A stretch of DNA of 27,405 nt, from the NCBI GenBank assembly GCA_016297695.1, contig JAEDGC010000019.1, forward strand, positions 1 to 27,405, given 5' to 3'. This document shows positions 8,157-15,789 of the stretch, in pieces. Each line of letters begins with the position of its first letter. Within the stretch, counting starts at the first letter, position 1. The notes under the pieces are model-generated. The model did no database searches and had not been told where the DNA came from. It saw only the letters and a list, made by a program, of their open reading frames with translations. This stretch comes from Bacilli bacterium (GTDB lineage: Bacteria; Bacillota_I; Bacilli_A; RF39; UBA660). Made by a program: the position numbers and the translations under genes.

Positions 8157-8415
8157 GAGAAGCAGAAAAAAGATGTTTATCACTTTTCTATCTAAGGACA
8201 AAAGTTTTCAGGGGAGAAGAAGTAAAGGAAAGTGATTGGTTATGGATAAAAAAGATTTAACAATCTTTAGATTATTTGTAATTATTTTTATACTACTTTA
8301 TATACTTACAAAAGTAATATAAGGTAATAAAAAAGCATCTTTATTCTAAACCTGAATAAAGGTGCTACCAAACAACAAGTGGTAAGCATCAGTCCTTAAA
8401 GAATGTCTGCTTCTC
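8157..8415. repeat. Long-range inverted repeats flanking the module 1 peptide gene
   Basis: Three segments upstream of the peptide start have complements downstream of its stop: A GAGAAGCAGA (8157-8166) with TCTGCTTCTC (8406-8415); B (8172-8185) with 8377-8390, 14 pairs allowing two G-U; C TAAGGAC (8193-8199) with GTCCTTA (8392-8398). The order A-B-C...B'-C'-A' means A can pair together with B or with C, while B and C together would form a pseudoknot. Thus the full-length mRNA could fold 5' end to 3' end, as in hok-type toxin messengers. Confidence 0.6.
8242..8322 (+). CDS. 26-aa hydrophobic peptide, putative type I toxin (module 1)
   Basis: The peptide begins MDKKDLTIFRL, continues with one Ile/Leu/Phe-rich membrane-spanning stretch and ends LTKVI. 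AAAGGAAAG lies upstream of the ATG. It has its own promoter (8121-8148), an 87-nt leader, and a convergent antisense RNA promoter at 8425-8453 whose transcript would terminate just past this stop codon. The same layout and the same start (M, D/K, K, K, D, L) recur on the minus strand at 26511-26600. Short membrane peptide plus overlapping antisense RNA is the pattern of Fst, TxpA and BsrG type I toxins, but the sequence is not one I recognise. Toxicity is an inference; it could be another small membrane peptide. Confidence 0.6.
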   Translation: MDKKDLTIFRLFVIIFILLYILTKVI

Positions 8416-8418
8416 ACT
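8327..8418 (-). ncRNA. Putative antisense RNA (antitoxin candidate, module 1)
   Basis: Predicted from a minus-strand promoter (8453-8425) to a terminator: a 13-bp stem (8334-8346 with 8354-8366, one wobble pair) followed on the minus strand by TTTTTTATTA. About 90 nt, converging on the peptide mRNA and fully complementary to its 3' region. Its own 5' part carries copies of motifs A, B and C of the peptide leader, so it can compete for the same pairing partners. Confidence 0.55.
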
Positions 8419-8424
8419 AAATAA

Positions 8425-8453
8425 ATAATAGCATACTATTTACCTCTTGACAA
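8425..8453 (-). promoter_or_regulatory. Promoter of the module 1 antisense RNA
   Basis: On the minus strand TTGTCA (8453-8448), a 17-nt spacer and TATTAT (8430-8425). The same hexamers and spacing occur at the module 2 antisense promoter (26367-26395). Between here and the tkt promoter (8454-8580) I see no further gene. Confidence 0.65.
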
Positions 8454-8580
8454 GAGCCTCTGAAGAGTTGGTTATACCGGTAATATAGAATATACTAGTA
8501 GAGAAAGAATCACGTTTTTATTTAGAAAACTATAATGTTTGTGTGAATAAATTGTGACAAAATTTTGTTCCGATTTTTCT

Positions 8581-8608
8581 TTGTGATTTTCTATAAATTT
8601 GTTATACT
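8581..8608 (+). promoter_or_regulatory. Promoter of the transketolase gene
   Basis: TTGTGA (8581-8586), a 16-nt spacer and TATACT (8603-8608), followed by AGGGATG and the start codon at 8632. Confidence 0.65.
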
Positions 8609-8631
8609 ATAGATAATAGGGATGTGTAAAT

Positions 8632-10617
8632 ATGAATCAAAAAGATATACAATGTGTTAATGAAATTAAAATTTTAGCATTAGATATGATAAATAATGCT
8701 TCAACGGGTCATCCAGGAGCAGTTTTATCTCAAGCACCAATATTATATACTTTATATGCTAATCATTTAAGAATTGATTTGGAAAATGATAAATGGATTA
8801 ATAGAGATAGATTTGTTTTATCAAGCGGACATGCTTCAGCTTTACTATACGCAATATTACATGTTTGTGGTTATAATATTAGTATGAACGATTTAAAATC
8901 CTTTAGAAGATTAAATTCTATTACTCCAGGACATCCAGAATATGGTGTTACTCCAGGAGTAGAGTGCTCGACAGGGCCATTAGGTCAAGGAGTAGCAACA
9001 GCTGTTGGTATGGCTCTTGCCCAAAGATATATTGAAGCTTTACTTGATGAAGAAGAAGATAAAAAACAAAAAATAATTGATTATAAAACTTATGTTATGT
9101 GTAGTGATGGAGACTTAATGGAGGGTGTTTCTTATGAAGCTTTATCTTTTGCTGGCGCCCAAAAATTAAATAATTTAGTAGTACTTTATGATGATAATAA
9201 TATGAGTATTGATGGTACGCTAGAAACAACTTTTAATGAGAATATGGAAAAAAGATTTGAATCTATTGGATTTGAAGTTATTAAAGTTAAAGATGGTTCA
9301 AATTTACTTCAAATAGATAGAGCTTTAAATAGTGCTAAAAAAAGTGATAAACCTGTTATAGTAATATTTAAAACAATTTTAGGTAAAGGAAGCTATAATC
9401 AAAATACTAGTCAGGTTCATAGCGGACCATTATCAGATGCTGATCTTTATAATTTAAGACAAACATTAAATGTTACTTCTCAACCTTTTTATGTAACTAA
9501 AGACACTATGATTTATATGAAAGATAAAGTAATAACAAGAATGAAAAAAGAGATACATAATTGGCATGAAATGATGAATAATATCTCTATTTCAAAAAGT
9601 GAAAATTTAGATCATATCTTAAATATGTTACAAAATAATAAAAACATTATAAATTTTGATAGTAGTAAATATCAAATAAATGTAAATTATAATGAAGAAT
9701 TGACTGTATCTAATTATAAAGTTATGAATCTTTTTGCCGGCAATACTAATTTAATGTTAAATGGAAGTGCTGATTTATTTAAATCTGTAAAAAATGTAAT
9801 AGATAATAGTACAGTTATGTCAGATAAAAACCCCCTTGGTAGAAATATAAGATTTGGTGTAAGAGAACATGCGATGGGAGCTATTTTAAATGGGATGGCT
9901 TTATCTGGATTAAAGGTATGTGGGTCAACATTTTTAGCATTTAGTGATTATCTTAAACCAGCAATTAGAATGAGTGCTTTAATGTCATTACCAGTAACTT
10001 ATATATTTAGTCATGATTCAATATTAATTGGTCAAGATGGACCAACTCATGAACCAATTGAACAACTAGCAATGCTTAGGACAATCCCAAATTTAATAAC
10101 ATATCGACCTGCAGATATTACTGAATTAATGGGAGCATGGGATAATATTTTAAAACAAAATAAACCTACAGCATTAGTATTAACTAAACAAAAAGTTCCT
10201 AAAATTCCAGGTACAAATTCATCTTTGATTGGACGTGGTGCATATCTAGTAAGAGATTGTGGAAGCAAACCAGATGCTATTTTGATATCTAGTGGTAGTG
10301 ATTTAACAAATGCTTATATTATTGCTAATAAATTAGCTGTTAATGGAATTAATTTGAATGTTGTTAGCATTCCAAGTTTAGAATTATTTTTAAATCAAGA
10401 TGAAGAATATAAGAATAAATTGTTAGCTAATGAAACTAAGAGAATAACATTAGAAGCTTCAAATCCATATGTTTTAGGAAGCCTTGCCACAAGCAATGAT
10501 TATGCGATAGGTCTTAATGATTTCGGATTTAGTGGTACTTCAGATGAAGTAGCTAAAGAAATGGAATTTGATTTAGATAGTTTATTATTGAAAGTTCAAA
10601 GTTTAGTAAGAAAATAA
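8632..10617 (+). CDS. tkt: Transketolase
   Basis: A full-length 661-aa thiamine-diphosphate enzyme of the non-oxidative pentose phosphate pathway, moving two-carbon units between sugar phosphates in the cytoplasm. The N-terminal TPP domain shows STGHPG, LSSGHASALLYA, GPLGQG and the cofactor motif SDGDLMEG...DDNNMSIDG. The pyrimidine domain has FGVREHAMGAI, AFSDYLKPAIRMSALM and HDSILIGQDGPTHEP. The C-terminal domain is complete. An AGGGATG site precedes the ATG, there is a dedicated promoter, and a terminator follows, so it is likely monocistronic. It neighbours pyruvate:ferredoxin oxidoreductase, giving a central carbon and fermentation block. Nothing unusual in motifs or length. Confidence 0.97.
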   Translation: MNQKDIQCVNEIKILALDMINNASTGHPGAVLSQAPILYTLYANHLRIDLENDKWINRDRFVLSSGHASALLYAILHVCGYNISMNDLKSFRRLNSITPGHPEYGVTPGVECSTGPLGQGVATAVGMALAQRYIEALLDEEEDKKQKIIDYKTYVMCSDGDLMEGVSYEALSFAGAQKLNNLVVLYDDNNMSIDGTLETTFNENMEKRFESIGFEVIKVKDGSNLLQIDRALNSAKKSDKPVIVIFKTILGKGSYNQNTSQVHSGPLSDADLYNLRQTLNVTSQPFYVTKDTMIYMKDKVITRMKKEIHNWHEMMNNISISKSENLDHILNMLQNNKNIINFDSSKYQINVNYNEELTVSNYKVMNLFAGNTNLMLNGSADLFKSVKNVIDNSTVMSDKNPLGRNIRFGVREHAMGAILNGMALSGLKVCGSTFLAFSDYLKPAIRMSALMSLPVTYIFSHDSILIGQDGPTHEPIEQLAMLRTIPNLITYRPADITELMGAWDNILKQNKPTALVLTKQKVPKIPGTNSSLIGRGAYLVRDCGSKPDAILISSGSDLTNAYIIANKLAVNGINLNVVSIPSLELFLNQDEEYKNKLLANETKRITLEASNPYVLGSLATSNDYAIGLNDFGFSGTSDEVAKEMEFDLDSLLLKVQSLVRK

Positions 10618-10643
10618 AACTCACATTTACATGTGGGTTTTTA
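10617..10643 (+). terminator. Intrinsic terminator after transketolase
   Basis: CTCACAT and ATGTGGG form a stem with one G-U pair, extended by flanking A-T pairs, with a TTAC loop and a run of T. Confidence 0.8.
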
Positions 10644-10713
10644 AAAATTAAAAAGTTTCTTTTTTCTTTTTATGATTTGAGATATAATTTAAATAGTAGA
10701 GGAATGATGAAAA

Positions 10714-13700
10714 ATGAAATGTATAATTGATGGAAATACAGCAGCAAGTAAAGTAGCATATTTATTTAGTGAAATGTGTAGTATATATCCAATAACACCA
10801 TCAAGTCCGATGGCTTCTAATATCGATTTGTTATCTAGTAAGAATAAATTAAATTTATTTAATGAAAAGGTAAAAGTTGTCGAAATGCAAAGTGAAGCTG
10901 GAGCTGCAGGTGCAATGCACGGGGCTTTAATTAGTGGTTCCTTAGCATCAACGTTTACTGCTAGTCAAGGATTATTATTAATGATTCCAAATATGTATAA
11001 GATGGCAGGGGAATGCTTACCAGGAGTTATTCATGTCGCATCTAGAACAGTAGCTACTCATGCATTATCTATTTTTGGTGATCATTCAGATATTTATGCA
11101 ACACGTCAAACCGGATTTTGTATGATTGCATCTAGTAATGTAAAAGATGCATATTATCTTAGTGCAGTAGCACATTTATCTGCAATCAAAGGATCGTTAC
11201 CTTTTTTACATTTTTTTGATGGCTTTAGAACAAGTCATGAAATTAATACAGTAGATTTAATTGATGAAAAAGAATTTTTAAATTTAGTTGATTATCAAAA
11301 AATAAATGAATTTAAGCAAAAATCATTAAATTATAAATCTAACATTCAAAAAGGAATGGCTGAAAATGAAGATATATATTTCCAAAGTTTAGAAGCAAGA
11401 AATAGTTTATATAATAAAATGCCTGATATTGTTAACGATTATATGCAAAAAATAAATAAAATAGCAAATACAAATTATAAACCATTTGAATACTACGGAG
11501 ATAATAATGCAGATCATATAATTGTCGCTATGGGAAGCGTTTGTGACACAATAAAACTTGTAATTGATAAAGAGAATAAAAAAGGTAAAAAATATGGCTT
11601 AATAGAAGTGCATCTTTATCGTCCATTTAGTGAAAAATATTTGTTAAATGTCTTGCCAAAAAACGTAAAAAATATCGCTGTTCTTGATAAAACAAAAGAA
11701 TCTGGAAGTATAGGTGAACCATTATATTTAGATATAGTAGCGGCATTAAAAGATAAAAATATCGATGTAGTTGGAGGAAGATATGGCATTTCAAGTAAAA
11801 ATGTTGAACCTTCTGATATATATAGTGTCTATAAAAATTTAGAAAATGAAGTTAAAAATAATTTTACAATTGGAATTGAAGATGATGTAACAAATTTATC
11901 TTTAGAAAAAACTAATTATGAAATTCCAAATGAAGGAAAAGAAATAAAAATTTATGGCTTTGGATCAGATGGAATGGTTAGTGCAAGTAAAGATATAATA
12001 AAAACAGTTGGCAATAAAACTTCAAATTATGCTCAAGGTTATTTTCAATATGATTCTAAGAAAAGTGGTGGTGTAACTATTAGTAATCTTAGAATTGCTA
12101 AAAATCCAATTAATCGCCCATATTACGTAACTAATCCAGACATTGTAGTTGTAACAAAGCAAGAATATTTTGCAAAATATGATATGCTTGATAATATAAA
12201 AGACAATGGAATATTATTGATTAACTGCACCAACATTGATAAATTATTAGAAATGTTAAAAACTCAAATATCTTTGAAAAATAAAAATATTTCTATCATA
12301 ACAATTGATGCAGAAAAAATAGCACTTGATAATAATATTGCTGGAAAAATTAATAAAATAATGGAAGTAATAATATTAAAACTTTTAAAAGTAGATAATT
12401 CTATAGAATTAGTAAAAGAATCTATAAAAGAAAAATTTAAAACTAAAGGTGAAAGTGTTGTTGCTAATAATTTAAAAGCTATTGATGAAACTTTTGACAA
12501 TATAAATAAAATTAATATTAATGAATTTAACAAAAAAGATAATAAAGAACAAAATATATTTGAGAGAATAAATTCTTTAAAAGGAAATGAATTAAAAGTT
12601 AGTGAAATATTAGATATAAAAGATGGAAGTTTTCCGTGTGGATTATCTAAATTTGAAAAACGAAATGTTTCAACAAAAGTTGCTAAATGGGTAAAAGAAA
12701 ATTGTATTGAATGTGGTCAATGTTCAATTGTATGTCCTCATGCAGTAATTAGAACAATTGTAGTTAAAGATGAAATAGGAATACCTCTTTTAGGAAATAA
12801 TGAATATAATTATGCAGTTTCTATTTCTGAAGCAGATTGTACGGGATGTGGCTTATGTATTAATGTTTGTACTGGAAAATTTGGAAAAAAAGCTTTAAAA
12901 TTTGGTGAATTTGATATAAATAAACAATTAGAAGCTGATAAATATCGAAATTATGAAAATCCGAAAATAATGGATAAATTCAATATTAAAGGAAGTCAAT
13001 TTGAAAAGCCGAGATTTGAATTTTCGGGTGCATGTGCTGGATGTGGGGAAACAAGTTATATTAAACTTTTAACCCAACTTTATCAAGATAAATTAGTTAT
13101 AGCTAATGCAACTGGGTGTTCCTCAATCTATGGTGGAAGTGCACCATCAACACCTTATACAATTGCTTGGGCCAATTCGTTATTTGAAGATAACGCTGAG
13201 TTTGGTTATGGAATCCATTTATCTTATAAATTAAAAAGAGAACAAATAAAACACCTAATGGAAAATGATAATAATGCAAGTGAAAAAATTAAAAATATAT
13301 ACAAAAAATGGTTAGATAATCAAGATAATTATGAAATTACTAATGAAATTTATAATGCGTTAATTAATGAAGAAATAAATGGAGATTTAAAACCTTTATT
13401 GAAATATATTCCAGCTCGTACTGTTTGGGAAATCGGTGGTGATGGTTGGGCTTATGATATTGGATTTGGAGGAATTGATCATATTTTATCTTCTAATGAA
13501 AATATTAAAATATTAGTTCTTGATACAGAAGTTTATTCTAATACTGGTGGTCAAATGAGTAAATCATCACATGTTGGACAAGTTGCAGAATTTGCAAATT
13601 TAGGTAAAAAAGTAGCTAAAAAAGATTTATTTAAAATTGCTATGTGTTATCCAAATGTTTATGTAGGAAGTGTAAGTTTAGGGGCAAATCCAATGCAAAC

Positions 13701-14052
13701 TATTAAAGTGTTAAAAGAAGCAGAAGAACATAATGGTCCTTCTATAGTTATAGCATATTGTACATGCGTAGAACATGGTATAAGTGGAGGTTTATCTTGT
13801 ACAACTAAAGAACAAAAACTAGCAGTAGATTGTGGATATACCATTTTAATGCGTTATATTCCAGAAGAAAAAAAATTATATATAGACTCTAAAGAACCTG
13901 ATTTTTCTAAATATGATGAATTTTTAAGTAATGAAGTAAGATATAATTCTTTAAAAATAAAAGATGAAAATCTTGCTAAAGAACTACTTAATATAAATAA
14001 AGATAATGCTATTAAAAGATATGAATATTATCAAAAAATAAAAAGTAACTAA
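10714..14052 (+). CDS. nifJ: Pyruvate:ferredoxin (flavodoxin) oxidoreductase, single-chain
   Basis: 1112 aa, somewhat shorter than the usual 1170-1200 of the homodimeric enzyme. It oxidises pyruvate with CoA to acetyl-CoA and CO2 and reduces ferredoxin in anaerobes. Domains in order: pyrimidine-binding domain with YPITPSSPMAS and ASRTVATHALSIFGDHSDIY; transketolase-C-like and gamma domains; a two-cluster ferredoxin domain with CIECGQCSIVCP (near residue 664) and CTGCGLCINVC (near 709); TPP domain with CAGCGE (near 774), NATGCSSIYGG and GDGWAYDIGFGG. Threonine replaces the usual proline after the last cysteine of the second cluster. A TATAAT at 10683-10688 and a GAGGAATGATG site precede the ATG. 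It implies an oxygen-sensitive fermentative metabolism. Confidence 0.96.
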   Translation: MKCIIDGNTAASKVAYLFSEMCSIYPITPSSPMASNIDLLSSKNKLNLFNEKVKVVEMQSEAGAAGAMHGALISGSLASTFTASQGLLLMIPNMYKMAGECLPGVIHVASRTVATHALSIFGDHSDIYATRQTGFCMIASSNVKDAYYLSAVAHLSAIKGSLPFLHFFDGFRTSHEINTVDLIDEKEFLNLVDYQKINEFKQKSLNYKSNIQKGMAENEDIYFQSLEARNSLYNKMPDIVNDYMQKINKIANTNYKPFEYYGDNNADHIIVAMGSVCDTIKLVIDKENKKGKKYGLIEVHLYRPFSEKYLLNVLPKNVKNIAVLDKTKESGSIGEPLYLDIVAALKDKNIDVVGGRYGISSKNVEPSDIYSVYKNLENEVKNNFTIGIEDDVTNLSLEKTNYEIPNEGKEIKIYGFGSDGMVSASKDIIKTVGNKTSNYAQGYFQYDSKKSGGVTISNLRIAKNPINRPYYVTNPDIVVVTKQEYFAKYDMLDNIKDNGILLINCTNIDKLLEMLKTQISLKNKNISIITIDAEKIALDNNIAGKINKIMEVIILKLLKVDNSIELVKESIKEKFKTKGESVVANNLKAIDETFDNINKININEFNKKDNKEQNIFERINSLKGNELKVSEILDIKDGSFPCGLSKFEKRNVSTKVAKWVKENCIECGQCSIVCPHAVIRTIVVKDEIGIPLLGNNEYNYAVSISEADCTGCGLCINVCTGKFGKKALKFGEFDINKQLEADKYRNYENPKIMDKFNIKGSQFEKPRFEFSGACAGCGETSYIKLLTQLYQDKLVIANATGCSSIYGGSAPSTPYTIAWANSLFEDNAEFGYGIHLSYKLKREQIKHLMENDNNASEKIKNIYKKWLDNQDNYEITNEIYNALINEEINGDLKPLLKYIPARTVWEIGGDGWAYDIGFGGIDHILSSNENIKILVLDTEVYSNTGGQMSKSSHVGQVAEFANLGKKVAKKDLFKIAMCYPNVYVGSVSLGANPMQTIKVLKEAEEHNGPSIVIAYCTCVEHGISGGLSCTTKEQKLAVDCGYTILMRYIPEEKKLYIDSKEPDFSKYDEFLSNEVRYNSLKIKDENLAKELLNINKDNAIKRYEYYQKIKSN

Positions 14053-14074
14053 AATTTAGATTAGTTACTTTTTT
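14041..14074. terminator. Bidirectional terminator between nifJ and the convergent unknown gene
   Basis: A 12-bp stem (14041-14052 with 14061-14072) is flanked by A-runs and T-runs on both sides. The ends of both neighbouring genes lie inside it. Confidence 0.85.
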
Positions 14075-14421
14075 AAACCTTTATTTTCTAATAATAAATT
14101 ATACATGTGATGAGATAATTCAGTTGCAAATTCTAATTCCTTTTGAAATTTATTAATTATACTTTCAATAAATATTGGTTCATTATAAATTAATTTTTTA
14201 TTAACAAATAACCCTAATTCGAAATAAGTAAAGACGAATACAAATCTATCAACAAAAACATTTTCGTCAAATGTTAATTTTGCAAGATTTTTATCATCAT
14301 AACCGTTAATTATATAACTTAGGTTTGTATATATATTGTGTAAGCCATCTACACTAAAAGATTCAACACCTAATTTATAGAGTTTAAATAATATTTGATA
14401 TATTAAAATATTGTTATTCAT
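14065..14421 (-). CDS. 118-aa protein of unknown function behind a structured leader RNA
   Basis: No family recognised. The sequence is mostly helical and aromatic-rich without a signal peptide or clear transmembrane helix (MNNNILIYQILFKLYKLG..., ending LLLENKGLKK). Motifs such as SVDGLHNIYTNLSYIINGY and FVFTYFELGLF do not match anything I know. TGAAAGGAA precedes the ATG. It has a minus-strand promoter at 14584-14556 and a leader of about 130 nt with a complete intrinsic terminator just upstream, so its expression is probably controlled by premature termination. It is convergent with nifJ and shares its terminator. Confidence 0.7.
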   Translation of the reverse strand: MNNNILIYQILFKLYKLGVESFSVDGLHNIYTNLSYIINGYDDKNLAKLTFDENVFVDRFVFVFTYFELGLFVNKKLIYNEPIFIESIINKFQKELEFATELSHHMYNLLLENKGLKK

Positions 14422-14445
14422 AATAATTTATTCCTTTCATATTTA

Positions 14446-14549
14446 CAAAAAAAATTGAAGCTGCCCCCTGAAGACAGCTTCTAAAAGAATAAAAAGGGGT
14501 TGACTAGTGTGATACTAGCACCAAATCGCCTTCAATAAGTGATTTGGTA
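14446..14549 (-). ncRNA. Structured 5' leader ending in an intrinsic terminator (candidate cis-regulatory RNA)
   Basis: Minus-strand transcript of about 104 nt with three stem-loops. P1 pairs ACCAAATC with GATTTGGT (14548-14520, 8 bp). P2 pairs CTAGT with ACTAG (14518-14504). P3 pairs GAAGCTG with CAGCTTC (14481-14457) and is followed by AATTTTTTTT, a textbook terminator. A CCCC just before P3 (minus strand, 14499-14496) can pair with the GGGGG in the P3 loop (14468-14464), offering an alternative fold. I do not recognise a known riboswitch or T-box consensus. Confidence 0.55.
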
Positions 14550-14555
14550 ATACAT

Positions 14556-14584
14556 ATACTAATCGATAAAAGTGTTTTTGTCAA
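14556..14584 (-). promoter_or_regulatory. Promoter of the structured leader / 118-aa gene
   Basis: On the minus strand a consensus TTGACA (14584-14579), a 17-nt spacer and TAGTAT (14561-14556). Confidence 0.7.
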
Positions 14585-14630
14585 CAAAAAAATTACTTTT
14601 TTTTAAAAAAATAATTTTCCAAAACTTTTA

Positions 14631-14660
14631 TTGATTAAAAAAGTAAATATATGATAAAAT
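14631..14660 (+). promoter_or_regulatory. Promoter of the tail-anchored gene / yutD operon
   Basis: TTGATT (14631-14636), an 18-nt spacer and TAAAAT (14655-14660), 23 nt before the start codon. Confidence 0.6.
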
Positions 14661-14683
14661 AATAAAGGATAGAGGAATTTATT

Positions 14684-15466
14684 ATGGAACAAAATTTTTT
14701 TATAAATGAAGCATTTACAATTGGTATTAAGAATTATTTAGAAAAAAATAATTCTAATGATTTTATAACAAATATAATTGAAACTTTAATTAATATTTAT
14801 GGTGAATTAGATATAATTAATCCATATAAAACAAATACAGAATCTGGTATGGGAAGTTTTGATGAAAACATTACAAAATTTGGATATTCAAAAGAAAATT
14901 TATCACTATTTAAACAAAACGTAATGAATTTTTATTTAACTAAAGAAAATGTTCCAAATAAATATTTTAATAAAATAGAAAAAGATTTAATTGATATGTT
15001 TTTTTTGAAAGTTAAATCAGTAAATACTACCGATGAAACTTTTAAAAAATTTGAGTCATATTTAAAATTTGATGATGATAGAAGTTTAAATAAAAATGAA
15101 ATAAGAAGATATTATAATTATAAAAAAAGAATGCTTAATACAGATATTAAATATGAATTAGAAGAAAATAATACTTTAAGTAAAGAAGCATATGAAATAT
15201 TAAATTATTCTTATGATAATATTATGAATATGAATAAAGAACAATTATTTGATATAAATAATAAAGTATTTGATTTCTTTAAAATAGATCAATCAAAAGA
15301 AGATAAATACATACGATTAGAGCAGGCTATAATGTATTATAAAGAATTTGGTAAATTAGAAGATAAAAAAGAAGAAAATGGTTATGTAGAATTTTTACTT
15401 TTATCAGGATTTATAGCTATAAGTATATTAACTATTACAATAATAGTGGGGGTATTAGCAAGATGA
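14684..15466 (+). CDS. Tail-anchored membrane protein, unknown function
   Basis: 260 aa. A long soluble, charged, largely helical N-terminal region is followed by one C-terminal transmembrane helix (FLLLSGFIAISILTITIIVG, about residues 235-257) and a very short tail (VLAR), so the bulk would face the cytoplasm. No catalytic motif or known family is apparent. The stop TGA overlaps the start of the next gene in an ATGA arrangement, so translation of the two is coupled. It occupies the place before yutD, but I cannot match it to a Bacillus yut gene. Confidence 0.75.
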   Translation: MEQNFFINEAFTIGIKNYLEKNNSNDFITNIIETLINIYGELDIINPYKTNTESGMGSFDENITKFGYSKENLSLFKQNVMNFYLTKENVPNKYFNKIEKDLIDMFFLKVKSVNTTDETFKKFESYLKFDDDRSLNKNEIRRYYNYKKRMLNTDIKYELEENNTLSKEAYEILNYSYDNIMNMNKEQLFDINNKVFDFFKIDQSKEDKYIRLEQAIMYYKEFGKLEDKKEENGYVEFLLLSGFIAISILTITIIVGVLAR

Positions 15467-15738
15467 AAAAATTAGTAATAAATAATGTAGAATACGAAAT
15501 AATAAAAAACTATAATGATGCTATTGTAGAAGAAGAAATAAAAGAAAGATTAACAGAGTATTTTGATGAATTTGATTATGTAGTTGGTGATTGGTCTTAT
15601 GGTAAGCTAAGATTAAAAGGATTTAATGAATCTACAAATAAGAATACAAAAAATATTAATGATATTAAAAATCTAGATGAATACATAAATAATTATTGTT
15701 CATATGGATGCAAATATTTTGTCCTTAAAAGGGATTGA
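15463..15738 (+). CDS. yutD: YutD-like protein (DUF1027)
   Basis: A 91-aa protein. The core FDYVVGDWSYGKLRLKGFNE and the C-terminal NNYCSYGCKYFVLKRD match the conserved YutD pattern (DYIVGDWGY...LRLKGF...YCNYGCAYFVL). The family is widespread in Bacilli and its biochemical role is not established. Its start overlaps the upstream stop by 4 nt (ATGA). Its own TGA stop (15736-15738) lies inside the -35 hexamer of the next gene's promoter. In Bacillus yutD lies near yutH and yutI, whose counterparts follow here, which supports the assignment. Confidence 0.88.
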   Translation: MKKLVINNVEYEIIKNYNDAIVEEEIKERLTEYFDEFDYVVGDWSYGKLRLKGFNESTNKNTKNINDIKNLDEYINNYCSYGCKYFVLKRD

Positions 15739-15763
15739 AATATTTTTTTTTGTTTGTTATAAT
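15735..15763 (+). promoter_or_regulatory. Promoter of the repeat-rich acidic protein gene
   Basis: TTGAAA (15735-15740), a 17-nt spacer of nearly all T, and TATAAT (15758-15763). The -35 box overlaps the yutD stop codon. Confidence 0.75.
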
Positions 15764-15789
15764 TATATATAGAATAGAGAGTTGATATT

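Noticed and set aside
8547..8590. Rex-type operator before tkt (two TTGTGA half-sites, ACAAAATTTTGT)
   Set aside because: The half-sites are in the same direction and wrongly spaced for TTGTGA-N-TCACAA, so this is probably promoter-like AT-rich sequence.
14446..14549. Known riboswitch (preQ1, fluoride, T-box) upstream of the 118-aa gene
   Set aside because: None of their conserved cores is visible; kept only as an unassigned structured leader.
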